Positions 24,059 through 32,109 of a stretch of 64,000 nucleotides of DNA are shown here, in pieces. The stretch is from positions 1-64,000 of the forward strand of contig NZ_JAAVTK010000020.1 in assembly GCF_012275535.1 (NCBI RefSeq), in the 5' to 3' direction. Under the pieces are notes generated by a model. It saw only the letters and a list, made by a program, of their open reading frames with translations, did no database searches and was not told the DNA's origin. Numbering within the stretch: the stretch's first letter is position 1; the number at the start of each line of letters is the position of its first letter. The translations under genes and the position numbers were made by a program. This stretch comes from Hymenobacter artigasi. Lineage in GTDB: Bacteria > Bacteroidota > Bacteroidia > Cytophagales > Hymenobacteraceae.

Positions 24059-24326
24059 TTACGAAGATAGCAGTAGCTGCTTGCCGGGCTTTTCGTGGGG
24101 ATAGTTGGCAATGATGTCGCACAGGATGGCCATGTCGTGGGGGCAAGCCTGGGCGAAGGCTTGCCAGTGCTGCAACAGCCAAGCAGTCCGGCATTTCGAC
24201 CACGGCGATGATGGCATCCCAAAAGGCGTCCCAGCTCACGCCGTACCAGTTGGGAAAGCCCAGCTCGCGTTTCATCAGCATGTGAAAAGCGGCTTTGGTG
24301 TCGATGTCTATGAGGTCGATGGTCAT
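24059..24326 (-). pseudogene. Barstar (barnase inhibitor) family gene with a frameshift
   Basis: The first 45 residues (MTIDLIDIDTKAAFHMLMKR, then ELGFPNWYGVSWDAFWDAI and VEMP) are a clear barstar-family N-terminus. After about 24190 that frame becomes nonsense. The next frame continues with WLLQHWQAFAQACPHDMAI, CDIIANYPHEKPGK and QLLLSS and ends at a TAA at 24059-24061, a proper barstar C-terminus. The total of 268 bases is one more than 89 codons, so a one-base insertion (or a sequencing error) in 24185-24200 explains it. Barstar proteins bind and inhibit secreted ribonucleases; no barnase gene is next to it. Confidence 0.8.
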
Positions 24327-24338
24327 GGGGTAGATATA

Positions 24339-24896
24339 CTACCGGCTGATTAATACCAACAGCTTTTTGTAAACTGCAAAACATAATTCGGCGTCTTGAT
24401 ACGCATTGTGATGAGCCGACCTTTCTAGTCCAAAATAATTAATACAGTCGGATAATGAATTTATCTGACTATCAAATTTCCCCAGCCTGTTAGCTACTTG
24501 TGATATTGTTTGCACATCAATATGTCTGTAATTGACTTTATTGAATTTATCCATCATGTCATTTTCATGACATACTTTTTTGAAAAAGCCCACATCGAAA
24601 CTGATATTCCAAGATGCGAAACAAAAATCGTGGCCCATAGTGCTGAAAAAACGCTGAATAACGTCTCTTCTTGAGGGGCTTTCTAATAAGTCTCTGTCCG
24701 AAATACCATGAATGCTAAATGATTCATTGCTTATGTTTTTTCCTTTTGAAAGTTGAAATCTGGAATGAAACTTATTCTCAACAACAGATTCATTATTTAC
24801 AATGATTGCACCAATTTCTATTGGCTCATCGCTGTATACATCAATGCCAGTAGTTTCAAAATCAATGAAACATATTTTAGGTGAAGTGTTTTTCAT
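24339..24896 (-). CDS. DEDDh-type 3'-5' exonuclease
   Basis: A 185-residue DnaQ/epsilon-like exonuclease. Motif I is FIDFETTG with Asp12 and Glu14, motif II NISFDVGF has Asp101, and motif III HHNAYQDAE has His163 and Asp168. All metal ligands are present. It is a single domain without polymerase or helicase parts. The DNA is markedly more AT-rich than its neighbours and uses A/T-ending codons, suggesting recent transfer. It lies five bases downstream of the two-helix membrane protein gene, so the two are probably one transcript. It might be a replication proofreading relative, an RNase T-like enzyme, or a nuclease effector of a defence module. Confidence 0.82.
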   Translation of the reverse strand: MKNTSPKICFIDFETTGIDVYSDEPIEIGAIIVNNESVVENKFHSRFQLSKGKNISNESFSIHGISDRDLLESPSRRDVIQRFFSTMGHDFCFASWNISFDVGFFKKVCHENDMMDKFNKVNYRHIDVQTISQVANRLGKFDSQINSLSDCINYFGLERSAHHNAYQDAELCFAVYKKLLVLISR

Positions 24897-24901
24897 TCTT
24901 T

Positions 24902-25702
24902 TTAAAAGTTTCGCAACTCGTAAGAGCTTGTCTCTTCCATTACCCCACGTATTTCATCCATACACTTGCTAAAGATGCATCCGCTGTTACCGTTGTCGCG
25001 GACGTATAATGCCATTGGCTTTACTGACTTGTTAGTAGATATTTTTGATGGGCAGAATAATATATGGTTATCTAGCTTGTAAAAAGAGTAAAATACAGGA
25101 TGTTTCTTCATTAGAAATATCTGAACTTTAGCTTTCAATAGCTTCTTTTTTTTTAGCTCGTCGAAATACGAAATCATGGTTTGCTGCGACTCCAGGACTC
25201 TTTGTTTGATACGCATAACATTGTAATTCGGGTCATTTGCTCCCCAATGTTTGCCGAGGCCATTGATAAACTCATTGTCTTCGTGGTACATGAAGATTTT
25301 GATTGTTGATTTCTTCTTGGCAACTATGTCAAGGGAGTCTCTTATGTTACTGAATGTAGTTTGTCCATAGGTCAAATAAATTATTATATCAGTTGAGTTG
25401 CTTACTGATTTTCGTAAATCAAAATCGGAAAAATTTTGATAGTATTTCATAATGCCTGCGCCAAGCACTTCTTTGGACATCTCAAAGTGCTTAAGCATAT
25501 TATCTGCTATCTCCGACCTAGATGAAAGGTCAAAGTAAATTCCAACAATCAGACCAGTCAATATTGCAAGCAGTATGTTAAAGACTACATTTATTGATGT
25601 ATTTGCAAGACCAACTTTGTAAACTGTTTTAAGGTATTCAAACAGAAAGACCAGAGCCAACAAAGAGACGGTTCCGAGCCATAAATAACCTTTCTTGTTC
25701 AT
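24902..25702 (-). CDS. Two-helix membrane protein with PLD-like C-terminal domain
   Basis: A 266-residue protein in AT-rich DNA. Two membrane helices, about residues 5-25 (LWLGTVSLLALVFLFEYL) and 37-58 (VVFNILLAILTGLIVGIY), are followed by a cytoplasmic domain. That domain starts with DIIIYLTYGQTTFSNIRDSL and continues with KIFMYHEDNEFINGLGKHW, a helical block, and VFYSFYKLDNHILFCPSKI. This order resembles inactive phospholipase-D-like sensor domains that lack HKD motifs; the match is by eye and uncertain. The ATG at 25702 was used; 25732 is possible. It is followed after five bases by the exonuclease gene. Function unknown. Confidence 0.65.
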   Translation of the reverse strand: MNKKGYLWLGTVSLLALVFLFEYLKTVYKVGLANTSINVVFNILLAILTGLIVGIYFDLSSRSEIADNMLKHFEMSKEVLGAGIMKYYQNFSDFDLRKSVSNSTDIIIYLTYGQTTFSNIRDSLDIVAKKKSTIKIFMYHEDNEFINGLGKHWGANDPNYNVMRIKQRVLESQQTMISYFDELKKKKLLKAKVQIFLMKKHPVFYSFYKLDNHILFCPSKISTNKSVKPMALYVRDNGNSGCIFSKCMDEIRGVMEETSSYELRNF

Positions 25703-25773
25703 CGTTTTGCTTGTTAAGTTGTAATGAATCACATCTGGGTGTGCATTCGAGGTTTACAGAATGTGAATCTACT

Positions 25774-27588
25774 CTACGAAGCCGTATCCAGCACCTCGTC
25801 CCCATCATCGGCCATACTCTTCGCCAGCTTCTCGATATTTAAGCTTCTCGCTGAGGCGTCGAAAATCTCGCGGTAGGTGCCTTTCATATCGTAGAGTTCG
25901 TCGTGGGTGCCGCGTTCTACCATGTGGCCTTTTTTCATAACGTAGATGCAGTCCGAATCCACGATTTGGGCGAGGCTATGGGAGATGATAACCACCGTGC
26001 GGCCCTGCTTGATGGCGTCGAGCGAGTTTTTGATTTGCTCGGTGGCGATGGCGTCGAGGCTGGCGGTGGGCTCGTCGAGGAAGATGATGGGCGGGTTTTT
26101 GAGGAAGAGCCGGGCGATGGCGATGCGCTGCTGCTGGCCGCCGCTGAGCTGCTGGGCATCGGATTCGTACTGGCGCGGTAGGTCCAGAATCTGGTCGTGC
26201 AGGTAGGCCTGGCGGGCGGCGGCTTCGATGTCGGCCTGGGTGGCGTGGAAGTCGCCGTAACGGATATTTTCTTCGATGGTGCCCTTGAAAATGTGGTTTT
26301 TCTGGAGCACCAGGCCGATTTCCTGGCGCAGGGCGAAGGTATCGTACTCGGCCAGCGGGTAGCCGTCGAGCAGGATTTCGCCGCTGTCGGGGCGGTAGAA
26401 CTGGCAGAGCAGGTTGATGATGGTGCTTTTGCCCGCGCCGCTGAGGCCCACCAGCGCGGTGGTTTTGCCGGCCTCGATGCGGAGGCTCACGTCGTGCAGG
26501 GCGGCCGTGCCGCTGGGGTAGGTGAAGTTGACATTGCGCAGCTCGAACTGGCCGCGCAGGTCGGCGTCGGGGGCCAGTGGGCCGGGGCGTTCGCGCTGGT
26601 CGTCGGCGTCGAGGATGGCGAAGAAGCCTTCAGAGTATGTCAGGGCCTCGTTCATCTCGTCGTAGATGCGGTGGAGCTGCCGGATGGGCGCCGACACGTT
26701 GTTGAACAGCAAAATGTGGAACATGATGGCCCCGATGGAAATCTGGCGGCCGAGCACGAGGTAGGCCGTGAGCACGATGATGGCCACCACGCCAATCTGC
26801 TCGACGAAGGTTTTGAGGCCGTCGAAGCGGAAGTTGGTTTTGCGGGTTAGGAGCTGGGCGGCTTCGAGGCGGCTTTGCACTGCTGCTTGTTTCGTGCCCT
26901 CGTAGGGCTCGCGCACGAAGCTTTTGATGACCACAATGCTGTCGATAATGCTGATGAGGCCGTGGTTTTTCTCCTCGCGCAGGCGCTGGAGGCCGCGCCG
27001 CACACCCTGCAATTTGGCGGCCTGCGCGTAGCTGAGCCAGAAATACACCGGCAACACGGCCAGCGCCACCAGCCCCACCCACTTGTTGTTCAGGAAAATG
27101 ACCACCAGCGCCACAATGGCATTGGCGAAGAGCGGCATGATGTCGATGAAGAAATTTTGCACCAGCTTCATGAGGCTCTCCACGCCCCGGTCGATGCGGG
27201 TCTGGAGCTTGCCGGTCTGGTTGCCGTCGTCGGAGAAAAAGCCGAGCTGGTAGCTGAGAATCTTGCTCACGGCCGTCTGGGCCAGCACGCCGGAAATGTG
27301 GATGCGGATTTTCTCGCCGAAATACTTCTGCCCGAACTGGATGAAGGTGTTGATGATTTCCTTGCTCAGCAGCAGCCCGCTCACCCAGGCCAGCAGCGTC
27401 CAGCCCTGGGCCAGGCCCTCGCCGCGGTCCAGCATGCCCTGCACGGTGTCCACGGTGTAGCGCAGCACGAAGGGGTTGACCTGCGCGGCCAGCGAGCCCA
27501 CCAGCGTGAGCAGCAGCGTGGCAATGACGAGGCGGCGGTAGGGCCGCACAAAGGGCAGCAGGCGTTGGATAATCTGCCAGAGGCTCAT
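25774..27588 (-). CDS. ABC exporter, fused membrane and ATPase domains
   Basis: A 604-residue half-transporter of the MsbA/lipid or drug exporter class. Six membrane helices fill about residues 15-315. The nucleotide-binding domain follows, with Walker A GLSGAGKST near 374, signature LSGGQQQRIA near 477, Walker B IIFLDEPTASLD near 499, and His in ISHSLAQ. It probably acts as a homodimer in the inner membrane. The substrate is not predictable. The stop lies 71 bases before the AT-rich island, which has different base composition. Confidence 0.9.
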   Translation of the reverse strand: MSLWQIIQRLLPFVRPYRRLVIATLLLTLVGSLAAQVNPFVLRYTVDTVQGMLDRGEGLAQGWTLLAWVSGLLLSKEIINTFIQFGQKYFGEKIRIHISGVLAQTAVSKILSYQLGFFSDDGNQTGKLQTRIDRGVESLMKLVQNFFIDIMPLFANAIVALVVIFLNNKWVGLVALAVLPVYFWLSYAQAAKLQGVRRGLQRLREEKNHGLISIIDSIVVIKSFVREPYEGTKQAAVQSRLEAAQLLTRKTNFRFDGLKTFVEQIGVVAIIVLTAYLVLGRQISIGAIMFHILLFNNVSAPIRQLHRIYDEMNEALTYSEGFFAILDADDQRERPGPLAPDADLRGQFELRNVNFTYPSGTAALHDVSLRIEAGKTTALVGLSGAGKSTIINLLCQFYRPDSGEILLDGYPLAEYDTFALRQEIGLVLQKNHIFKGTIEENIRYGDFHATQADIEAAARQAYLHDQILDLPRQYESDAQQLSGGQQQRIAIARLFLKNPPIIFLDEPTASLDAIATEQIKNSLDAIKQGRTVVIISHSLAQIVDSDCIYVMKKGHMVERGTHDELYDMKGTYREIFDASARSLNIEKLAKSMADDGDEVLDTAS

Positions 27589-27643
27589 CTAATCGGGGGC
27601 TGGGTGAAGCCGGTTAGACGAGTGGGGTGGGGGCGGGGTTATT

Positions 27644-28018
27644 TTACGCTTCGCCAATGGGTTGAGGTGGACCAAAGCCTCCACCTAATTTCCCGCCGAA
27701 TTTTATAATTGAAAGCATTCGCTCTACAGCCCGATACAAATAATCCTGATTGCACCAGTATTCTTCGAACTCGCCATAGCGCCTGTAAGGCGAAATGTTG
27801 AAGCCATCTTCAATATCATTGTACCAAATGATATGCCTGCCGCAAACGGCTACTACCCAAAATCCACCACCTTCTTTACCATATTCTTCCTGCGTCCACT
27901 TCTCAGGAAATATTTGAATCAATTCCCAAAGCCGTAAGATTTCGCCGTGCATTTCTTCTTCTGAGCGCAGAATTTCATCATACAGCTTTTCGATAGTTAT
28001 AGACTCCCAAGTCATCAT
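27644..28018 (-). CDS. Uncharacterised small acidic protein
   Basis: A 124-residue protein without a signal peptide. The core reads LWELIQIFPEKWTQEEYG, GGFWVVAVCGRHIIWYNDIE, DGFN and EEYWCNQDYLYRAVERML. Rich in aromatic and acidic residues, it looks like immunity-type single-domain proteins, but I cannot name a family. The C-terminus (KLGGGFGPPQP) is low in complexity. ATG codons at 28018 and 28015 are both possible starts. It stands alone upstream of the ABC exporter. Confidence 0.6.
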   Translation of the reverse strand: MMTWESITIEKLYDEILRSEEEMHGEILRLWELIQIFPEKWTQEEYGKEGGGFWVVAVCGRHIIWYNDIEDGFNISPYRRYGEFEEYWCNQDYLYRAVERMLSIIKFGGKLGGGFGPPQPIGEA

Positions 28019-28079
28019 CAATTTTAGTTTGATTACATTTCAATTGAAACGAATTTAGGGGTTTTCGGGGTACCTGTTC

Positions 28080-28259
28080 CTGGCGCGAGTTTAGCGCAGC
28101 GTAACTCGTGCCCACTATCGGGTAAGGCATGTGCTGCTTAACAGCATGGTTTATGCCAGCGCAACTTTTCCCAAACCTCCCTTGCCGCTGGCGCGGCAAG
28201 GGAGGCGCAGCCTCCCCACCATAATCGGCACGAGTTACGCTGCGCTAAACTCGCGCCAG
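28080..28259. repeat. Long inverted repeat (GGCGCGAGTTTAGCGCAGCG family)
   Basis: Arms 28080-28112 and 28227-28259 are a perfect 33-bp pair. The 114-base interior has its own stems (CTCCCTTGCCGC with GCGGCAAGGGAG). Confidence 0.92.
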
Positions 28260-28597
28260 CAGGGCCAGCAGGACCAGTAAAAGGGTAATTACTGCGAAAT
28301 ACGAAATGTTGAACATTCAATAAATAATTAAATGAGTGCTAATTAAAGATGGATAAAATTATTAATTAGCACATAATCTGCTGATTGTTGCTGAAAGTGG
28401 AGAAAAATAACATGAGCTATTAACTGCTCATTCTCAACTGTTCAGACACCTGTTTCGTCGATTAGAAGAAAGTGATAGTCGATAAAAAGGACAACGCAGG
28501 CAATAATTCTTCCGTTTTCGGAGTTACTGTTTCAGTAGCAAGCAGCTACCGCTGGCGCAAAACGCCATGTGCACGTACCACCATTACCACCTTTTTT
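28260..28597. other. AT-rich intergenic stretch without a supported gene
   Basis: Low-GC sequence between a repeat and a small secreted-protein gene. The only structure seen is an 11-bp stem, GTGCTAATTAA (28336-28346) with 28362-28372. No TAnnTTTG was found. An in-frame upstream extension of the next gene to 28472 has no protein-like features. Confidence 0.6.
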
Positions 28598-28867
28598 ATG
28601 CTGCGTACCGCCCTGTTATTTTTCTGCATGTTGGGCTTTTTGGCCTCCGAATCTTACGCCGCGCCGGCCACGGCAGCCACGTCGCGACCCATTCATCGGC
28701 GCAAGCCCACTGCTGGCAACTACGTGCCGGTGTACCGCTACTATCGCGGCCACAGCAACCAAAAAAGAGGCTTCTTTGGCCTGTTCAAGCACCGCTCCAA
28801 GGCGGCCAAGCGGCATAGCTCGGCACCGCGCGTGGCCCGGGGCGGCCGGGCTCACCGCACGCTGTAG
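28598..28867 (+). CDS. Small basic secreted protein
   Basis: 89 residues with a signal peptide (MLRTALLFFCMLGFLASESYA, cut after SYA-AP). A mature chain very rich in Arg, Lys, His and Tyr follows (RRKPTAGNYVPVYRYYRG, KRGFFGLFKHRSKAAKRH). It resembles small basic exported proteins common in Hymenobacter-like genomes, with no assigned role. A strong terminator follows. Confidence 0.65.
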   Translation: MLRTALLFFCMLGFLASESYAAPATAATSRPIHRRKPTAGNYVPVYRYYRGHSNQKRGFFGLFKHRSKAAKRHSSAPRVARGGRAHRTL

Positions 28868-28896
28868 CGCTGGAGCTTCCCCAAAAACGAATAATG

Positions 28897-28933
28897 AAAA
28901 GGCTACTCCTGCATCAGGAGTAGCCTTTTGCTT
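28897..28933 (+). terminator. Rho-independent terminator
   Basis: AAAAGGCTACTCCTG (28897-28911) pairs perfectly with 28915-28929 around CAT and is followed by a short T-rich tail. Confidence 0.88.
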
Positions 28934-28984
28934 TTCAGGACTCCGGCCCCGGACGCCCCACGGGACGCAATGCACCAAAACGCA

Positions 28985-29016
28985 ACAACGCCCCGGCCAG
29001 CTGGCCGGGGCGTTGT
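28985..29016 (-). terminator. GC-rich palindromic terminator of the LTXXQ-type gene
   Basis: A 32-base perfect palindrome (ACAACGCCCCGGCCAG and its complement), 23 bases after the stop of the minus-strand gene at 29039. Confidence 0.65.
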
Positions 29017-29038
29017 GTTTTCAGCTGCCGAAGCCGCT

Positions 29039-29524
29039 TTATTTATCGGTTTTTACTTTGATTTTGTCACCGTCGGTCGACTTGGCTTTCATTTTCTTCA
29101 TATCCGGGCCGCCCATTTCGGGGCCGCCGCCGCGGTTCTTGCGGTCAGCCTGCATGGTGGTGTACTTGTTGTACTGGTCGGCGGTCAGTACTCCCTTAAA
29201 CTGGGCGTCATACTTGGCGCGGCCGGCCTGCATTTGCTCGCGCATCTGGTCGCGGTTGCCGGCGTCGCGACCCTGGCCGCGCATGGCCTGCATTTCCTGG
29301 TCGCGGGCCAGCATAATCTGCTGCACCTTGGCCGTCTGGTCAGTATTGAGGCCGAGCTCTTTGGTCATCCGGTCGGCCTGGCGCTTGGCCATTTCATCAG
29401 GCGAGCCTTGCTGGCGGCCCCGGCCCTGCATGGCGCCGGCATCGTTGGGGGTGGTGGTTTGGGCGGCAGCAGTGCCAACGGTGAGGGCGAAAGCAGCCAG
29501 CAGGGGAAACAGAAACTTTTTCAT
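29039..29524 (-). CDS. Periplasmic LTXXQ/Spy-like (DUF4890-type) protein
   Basis: 161 residues with a signal peptide (MKKFLFPLLAAFALTVGTAAAQ). The mature part is helical and rich in Met, Arg, Gln and Asp, with an LTXXQ-type pair of repeats: ELGLNTDQTAKVQQIMLARD near 56-75 and KGVLTADQYNKYTTMQADRK near 109-128. This is the Spy/CpxP-like arrangement, whose members act as periplasmic chaperones or stress sensors; function here is inferred. The tail is rich in Lys and Asp. Confidence 0.75.
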   Translation of the reverse strand: MKKFLFPLLAAFALTVGTAAAQTTTPNDAGAMQGRGRQQGSPDEMAKRQADRMTKELGLNTDQTAKVQQIMLARDQEMQAMRGQGRDAGNRDQMREQMQAGRAKYDAQFKGVLTADQYNKYTTMQADRKNRGGGPEMGGPDMKKMKAKSTDGDKIKVKTDK

Positions 29525-29579
29525 GGATTGGGTTGGGGAAAATTAGAAAAAAATGGGTGGTGGCAAAGAGTTGGCGCGG

Positions 29580-29614
29580 AAAGTCCCGTTCCCAAGGGCC
29601 GAACGGGACTTTTT
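29580..29614. terminator. Terminator hairpin between two minus-strand genes
   Basis: AAAGTCCCGTTC (29580-29591) pairs with GAACGGGACTTT (29601-29612), followed on the plus strand by T. Read on the minus strand it lies 24 bases after the stop of the 133-residue protein gene. Confidence 0.65.
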
Positions 29615-29637
29615 AGACGGCAGTTACTGGCTAAAGT

Positions 29638-30039
29638 TTAGCGGCGGCCGTCGTAGCGGTGGGCGGCTTCCCAGCGGGCGCGCTCCTGAGGCGATACGCG
29701 GTGGTTGCGGTCGTAGCCGTAGTTGAAGTTTTTGTCGTTGCGGTCGTCCTTGGCATCGTGGCGGGCGTCGCGGAGGTCGCCTTTGGCCTCGCGCAAATCA
29801 GCCTTAGCCTCGCGGATATCGTTTTTGGCGTCGCGGCGGTCACCTTTGTTGTCGCGGTGAGCCGCTTCCCAACGGGCGCGCTCATAGTCGGTTACGCGGT
29901 GGTTGCGGTCGTAGCCGTAGTTGAAATCCCGGCTGTTGCGGTCGTCGTAGCGGTGGTCGAATGGGCCGGCAGCGGCAAAAGATGCCGTTGAGGTGAAGAG
30001 GGCAACGGCGGCGATAATGGAGAACAAGGAAGCTTTCAT
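29638..30039 (-). CDS. Secreted charged protein with a duplicated end motif
   Basis: 133 residues with a signal peptide ending at FAAA. The same 17-residue pattern, NYGYDRNHRVxxxERARWEAAHR, occurs near residues 38 and 108. Between them lies a run of Lys/Asp/Arg heptads (GDRRDAKNDIREAKADLREA) that would form a long charged helix. No family is recognised. The ATG at 30039 is fixed by the signal peptide; the longer frame to 30243 has no coding character. Confidence 0.65.
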   Translation of the reverse strand: MKASLFSIIAAVALFTSTASFAAAGPFDHRYDDRNSRDFNYGYDRNHRVTDYERARWEAAHRDNKGDRRDAKNDIREAKADLREAKGDLRDARHDAKDDRNDKNFNYGYDRNHRVSPQERARWEAAHRYDGRR

Positions 30040-30292
30040 GGTTTCTGAAGGAAATGCAAGGGAGAAATGGTGGGGAAGCGCTGGGTTCGGCTGCTGCAGG
30101 CAGCGGGCTCCTGAATGTGAGAATCGACTCATCCTGCCAGGGTATTTGCAAACCACCGGCCACATCCCGCCCGGAAATAAAAAGGTGGACGGACGGGCCG
30201 GAAACCCCGACCAGACCGTCCACTTCCCGGACTTAAATACCATTTGAACAGGTCGAAATTGTCATTTCTCCCGCCTCGGAACGACCGTTTAT

Positions 30293-30595
30293 CTACTCCA
30301 CCAGCCCCAGCGTGCGGGTCAGCTTATTCTTCGGAATCGTGAAACGAAGGCTCTGGTCGCCTTTTTGCGACCGCTCGCGGCGGCGTTCCACCAGCGCCTT
30401 TACCTTGTTCTCGTCCTCGTTGCGCGAAAACAATATGCTGGCCGCATCCGCAATCAGCGACACGGCGCGGGGTACCGGCACGCTCACCTGCTCATAGTCA
30501 GGGTCGGGCGGGGGCGAAGACTGGCTTTGAGCCCGCGCCCCGCCGGTGCGCAACAGCAGCAATAGCAGCAGAATGGGTAGTTTCCTGAGCGACAT
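30293..30595 (-). CDS. Small secreted protein of unknown function
   Basis: 100 residues with a signal peptide (MSLRKLPILLLLLLLRTGGARAQ), then a proline-rich stretch and a charged C-terminus (RRRERSQKGDQSLRFTIPKNK). No family is recognised. It may share a promoter region with the dienelactone hydrolase gene upstream, whose stop codon is 53 bases away. Confidence 0.55.
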   Translation of the reverse strand: MSLRKLPILLLLLLLRTGGARAQSQSSPPPDPDYEQVSVPVPRAVSLIADAASILFSRNEDENKVKALVERRRERSQKGDQSLRFTIPKNKLTRTLGLVE

Positions 30596-30648
30596 GGATA
30601 GCGGATGGACACCACAAAGATGCCGCAAATTGCTACGCCGTTGCCCGG

Positions 30649-31506
30649 CTACCCCACTTTTTCCTTGAATAACCGCAGCGTGCGGTCCCAGGCCAGCTTG
30701 GCCGCCTCGGCGTTGTAGCGGGCGGGCGAAGTGTCGTTGTTGAAGGCGTGGTTCATACCCTCATACACGTAGAGCTCATACTTGGTGCCAGCCGCTTTCA
30801 GGGCTGCTTCGTAGGCCGGAATGCCAGCGTTGATGCGCTGGTCGAGGCCGCCGTAGTGCAGCATCAGGGCCGCTTTTATTGAGGGCACGTCCTCGGGCTT
30901 GGGCTGCTGGCCGTAGTAGGCCACAGCGGCGTTCAGCTTGGGGTCGTGCACGGCCAGCTGATTGGCCAGGCCGCCGCCCCAGCAAAAGCCCACCGCGCCG
31001 GTGCGGCCGTTGCAGTCGGGCCGGGCGCGCAGGTATTCCAGCGCCTTGAGGTAGTTATTGAGGTTTTTCACCGGGTCGAGCTGGCCGATGAGCTCGCGGC
31101 CCTTGTCCTCGTCGGCCGGCGTACCGCCCACTACCGATAGCGCATCCACGCCCAGCGCCAGGTAGCCGGCCTGGGCCACGCGCCGCGTCACGTCCTTAAT
31201 GTGCGGCGTCAGCCCCCGGTTTTCGTGGATGACGACCACCGCGCCGCGCTTCTGCCGGCCCTTGGGGTGCACCAGGTAGCCGCGCACGGGGCTGCCATCG
31301 CCAATCCAGGCCACTTCCTCGGCTTCCAAATCATCGGCCCCGGGCGCAATGGTGGCGGCCGCCGCATAGCCCGGCTCCAGCACCGAGAGCGCCGTGAGGG
31401 CCAGCGCCGTGCCCCCGGCCAGCTTTATCAGCCGGTCCATAAATTCCTTGCGGGTGAGCGGGACGTGGGTATACTCGTCGAAAAGATTGATGATGCGCTG
31501 GTCCAT
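30649..31506 (-). CDS. Dienelactone hydrolase family protein
   Basis: A 285-residue alpha/beta hydrolase with the DLH catalytic set: Cys175 in GFCWGGG, Asp222 in GGLDQRI, His253 in GMNHAF, and the conserved Glu95 in IHENRG. A hydrophobic segment near residues 28-52 (LAGGTALALTALSVLEPGYAA) after TRKEF looks like an export or anchor signal, as in many Bacteroidota and proteobacterial DLH proteins. The substrate is unknown. The ATG at 31506 was chosen. The cupin gene lies 31 bases upstream on the same strand and may be in the same operon. Confidence 0.85.
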   Translation of the reverse strand: MDQRIINLFDEYTHVPLTRKEFMDRLIKLAGGTALALTALSVLEPGYAAAATIAPGADDLEAEEVAWIGDGSPVRGYLVHPKGRQKRGAVVVIHENRGLTPHIKDVTRRVAQAGYLALGVDALSVVGGTPADEDKGRELIGQLDPVKNLNNYLKALEYLRARPDCNGRTGAVGFCWGGGLANQLAVHDPKLNAAVAYYGQQPKPEDVPSIKAALMLHYGGLDQRINAGIPAYEAALKAAGTKYELYVYEGMNHAFNNDTSPARYNAEAAKLAWDRTLRLFKEKVG

Positions 31507-31537
31507 GAGGCTAAATATAAGGGGTTTGGAAGCCGGA

Positions 31538-31906
31538 TTATTCTTCCCGATGCACGGTATCGGGGCTAAACGCCGGCACACAAATGGACCAGTACTCGCA
31601 TTCCGCATCGAAGGGGTTGGAATAGCGCACCCGGGCGCCGCCCTTTATCAGCAGGGCCTGGCCGGCTTGTAGCTCCACGATATCGCCATCGATTTCGAAC
31701 TGCTTGCGGCCGCGCACCACAATCGTGATTTCATCGAACGTGGGCGTCTGGTGGGGTTCGCTCCAGTGGGGCGGGGCTACCATGTGGGCCAGGCTGTAGG
31801 CCGAAGTGCCGGTGCTGGCCCCGCCCACATGCTCTTCAATGAGCTTGCCGTCGGTGGTGGGCACTACAAAAGGAGCGGGGTTGAGGATATAGCGTTTTTC
31901 GGACAT
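31538..31906 (-). CDS. Cupin domain protein
   Basis: A 122-residue single cupin barrel. Motif 1 reads HWSEPHQTPTFDEITIVVRG and motif 2 is around GQALLIKGGARVRYSNP. His and Glu ligands of motif 1 are partly present, so metal binding is possible. The role is unknown; proximity to the dienelactone hydrolase suggests a shared small-molecule pathway, but that is inference. Confidence 0.75.
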   Translation of the reverse strand: MSEKRYILNPAPFVVPTTDGKLIEEHVGGASTGTSAYSLAHMVAPPHWSEPHQTPTFDEITIVVRGRKQFEIDGDIVELQAGQALLIKGGARVRYSNPFDAECEYWSICVPAFSPDTVHREE

Positions 31907-31964
31907 TGTTGGGGAGAATGAAGAGAAGAAAAGAGGTTAACTAAAGAAGCTGGTTTGTTATCGG

Positions 31965-32060
31965 CGTTTGTCATCCTGAGCGGAGCGAAGGACCTTTTCG
32001 CTCTGATTAGTCATTGCTCAGCCGCTAGAAGGTCCTTCGCTCCGCTCAGGATGACAAACG
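31965..32060. repeat. Family A inverted repeat, copy 3
   Basis: Arms 31965-31996 and 32029-32060 are a perfect 32-bp pair with CTGAGCGGAGCGAAGGACC. It lies between the cupin start and the end of the acetyltransferase gene. Confidence 0.92.
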
Positions 32061-32109
32061 TTAAAAAGACTGCATGACCAACCTGTATTTATTATGCAGA
32101 TGCAAACTT

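Noticed and set aside
23975..24326. Fusion of barstar and ABC ATPase in one 454-codon frame
   Set aside because: The frame stays open only because of the barstar frameshift and runs through a repeat; the ATPase starts at its own ATG.
24339..24896. DNA polymerase III epsilon subunit (dnaQ)
   Set aside because: The exonuclease motifs fit, but the AT-rich context and pairing with a membrane protein make a replicative role unlikely.
28569..29546. 325-codon frame spanning the small basic protein and the LTXXQ-type gene
   Set aside because: It runs across a terminator and an opposite-strand gene and shows no protein-like pattern.
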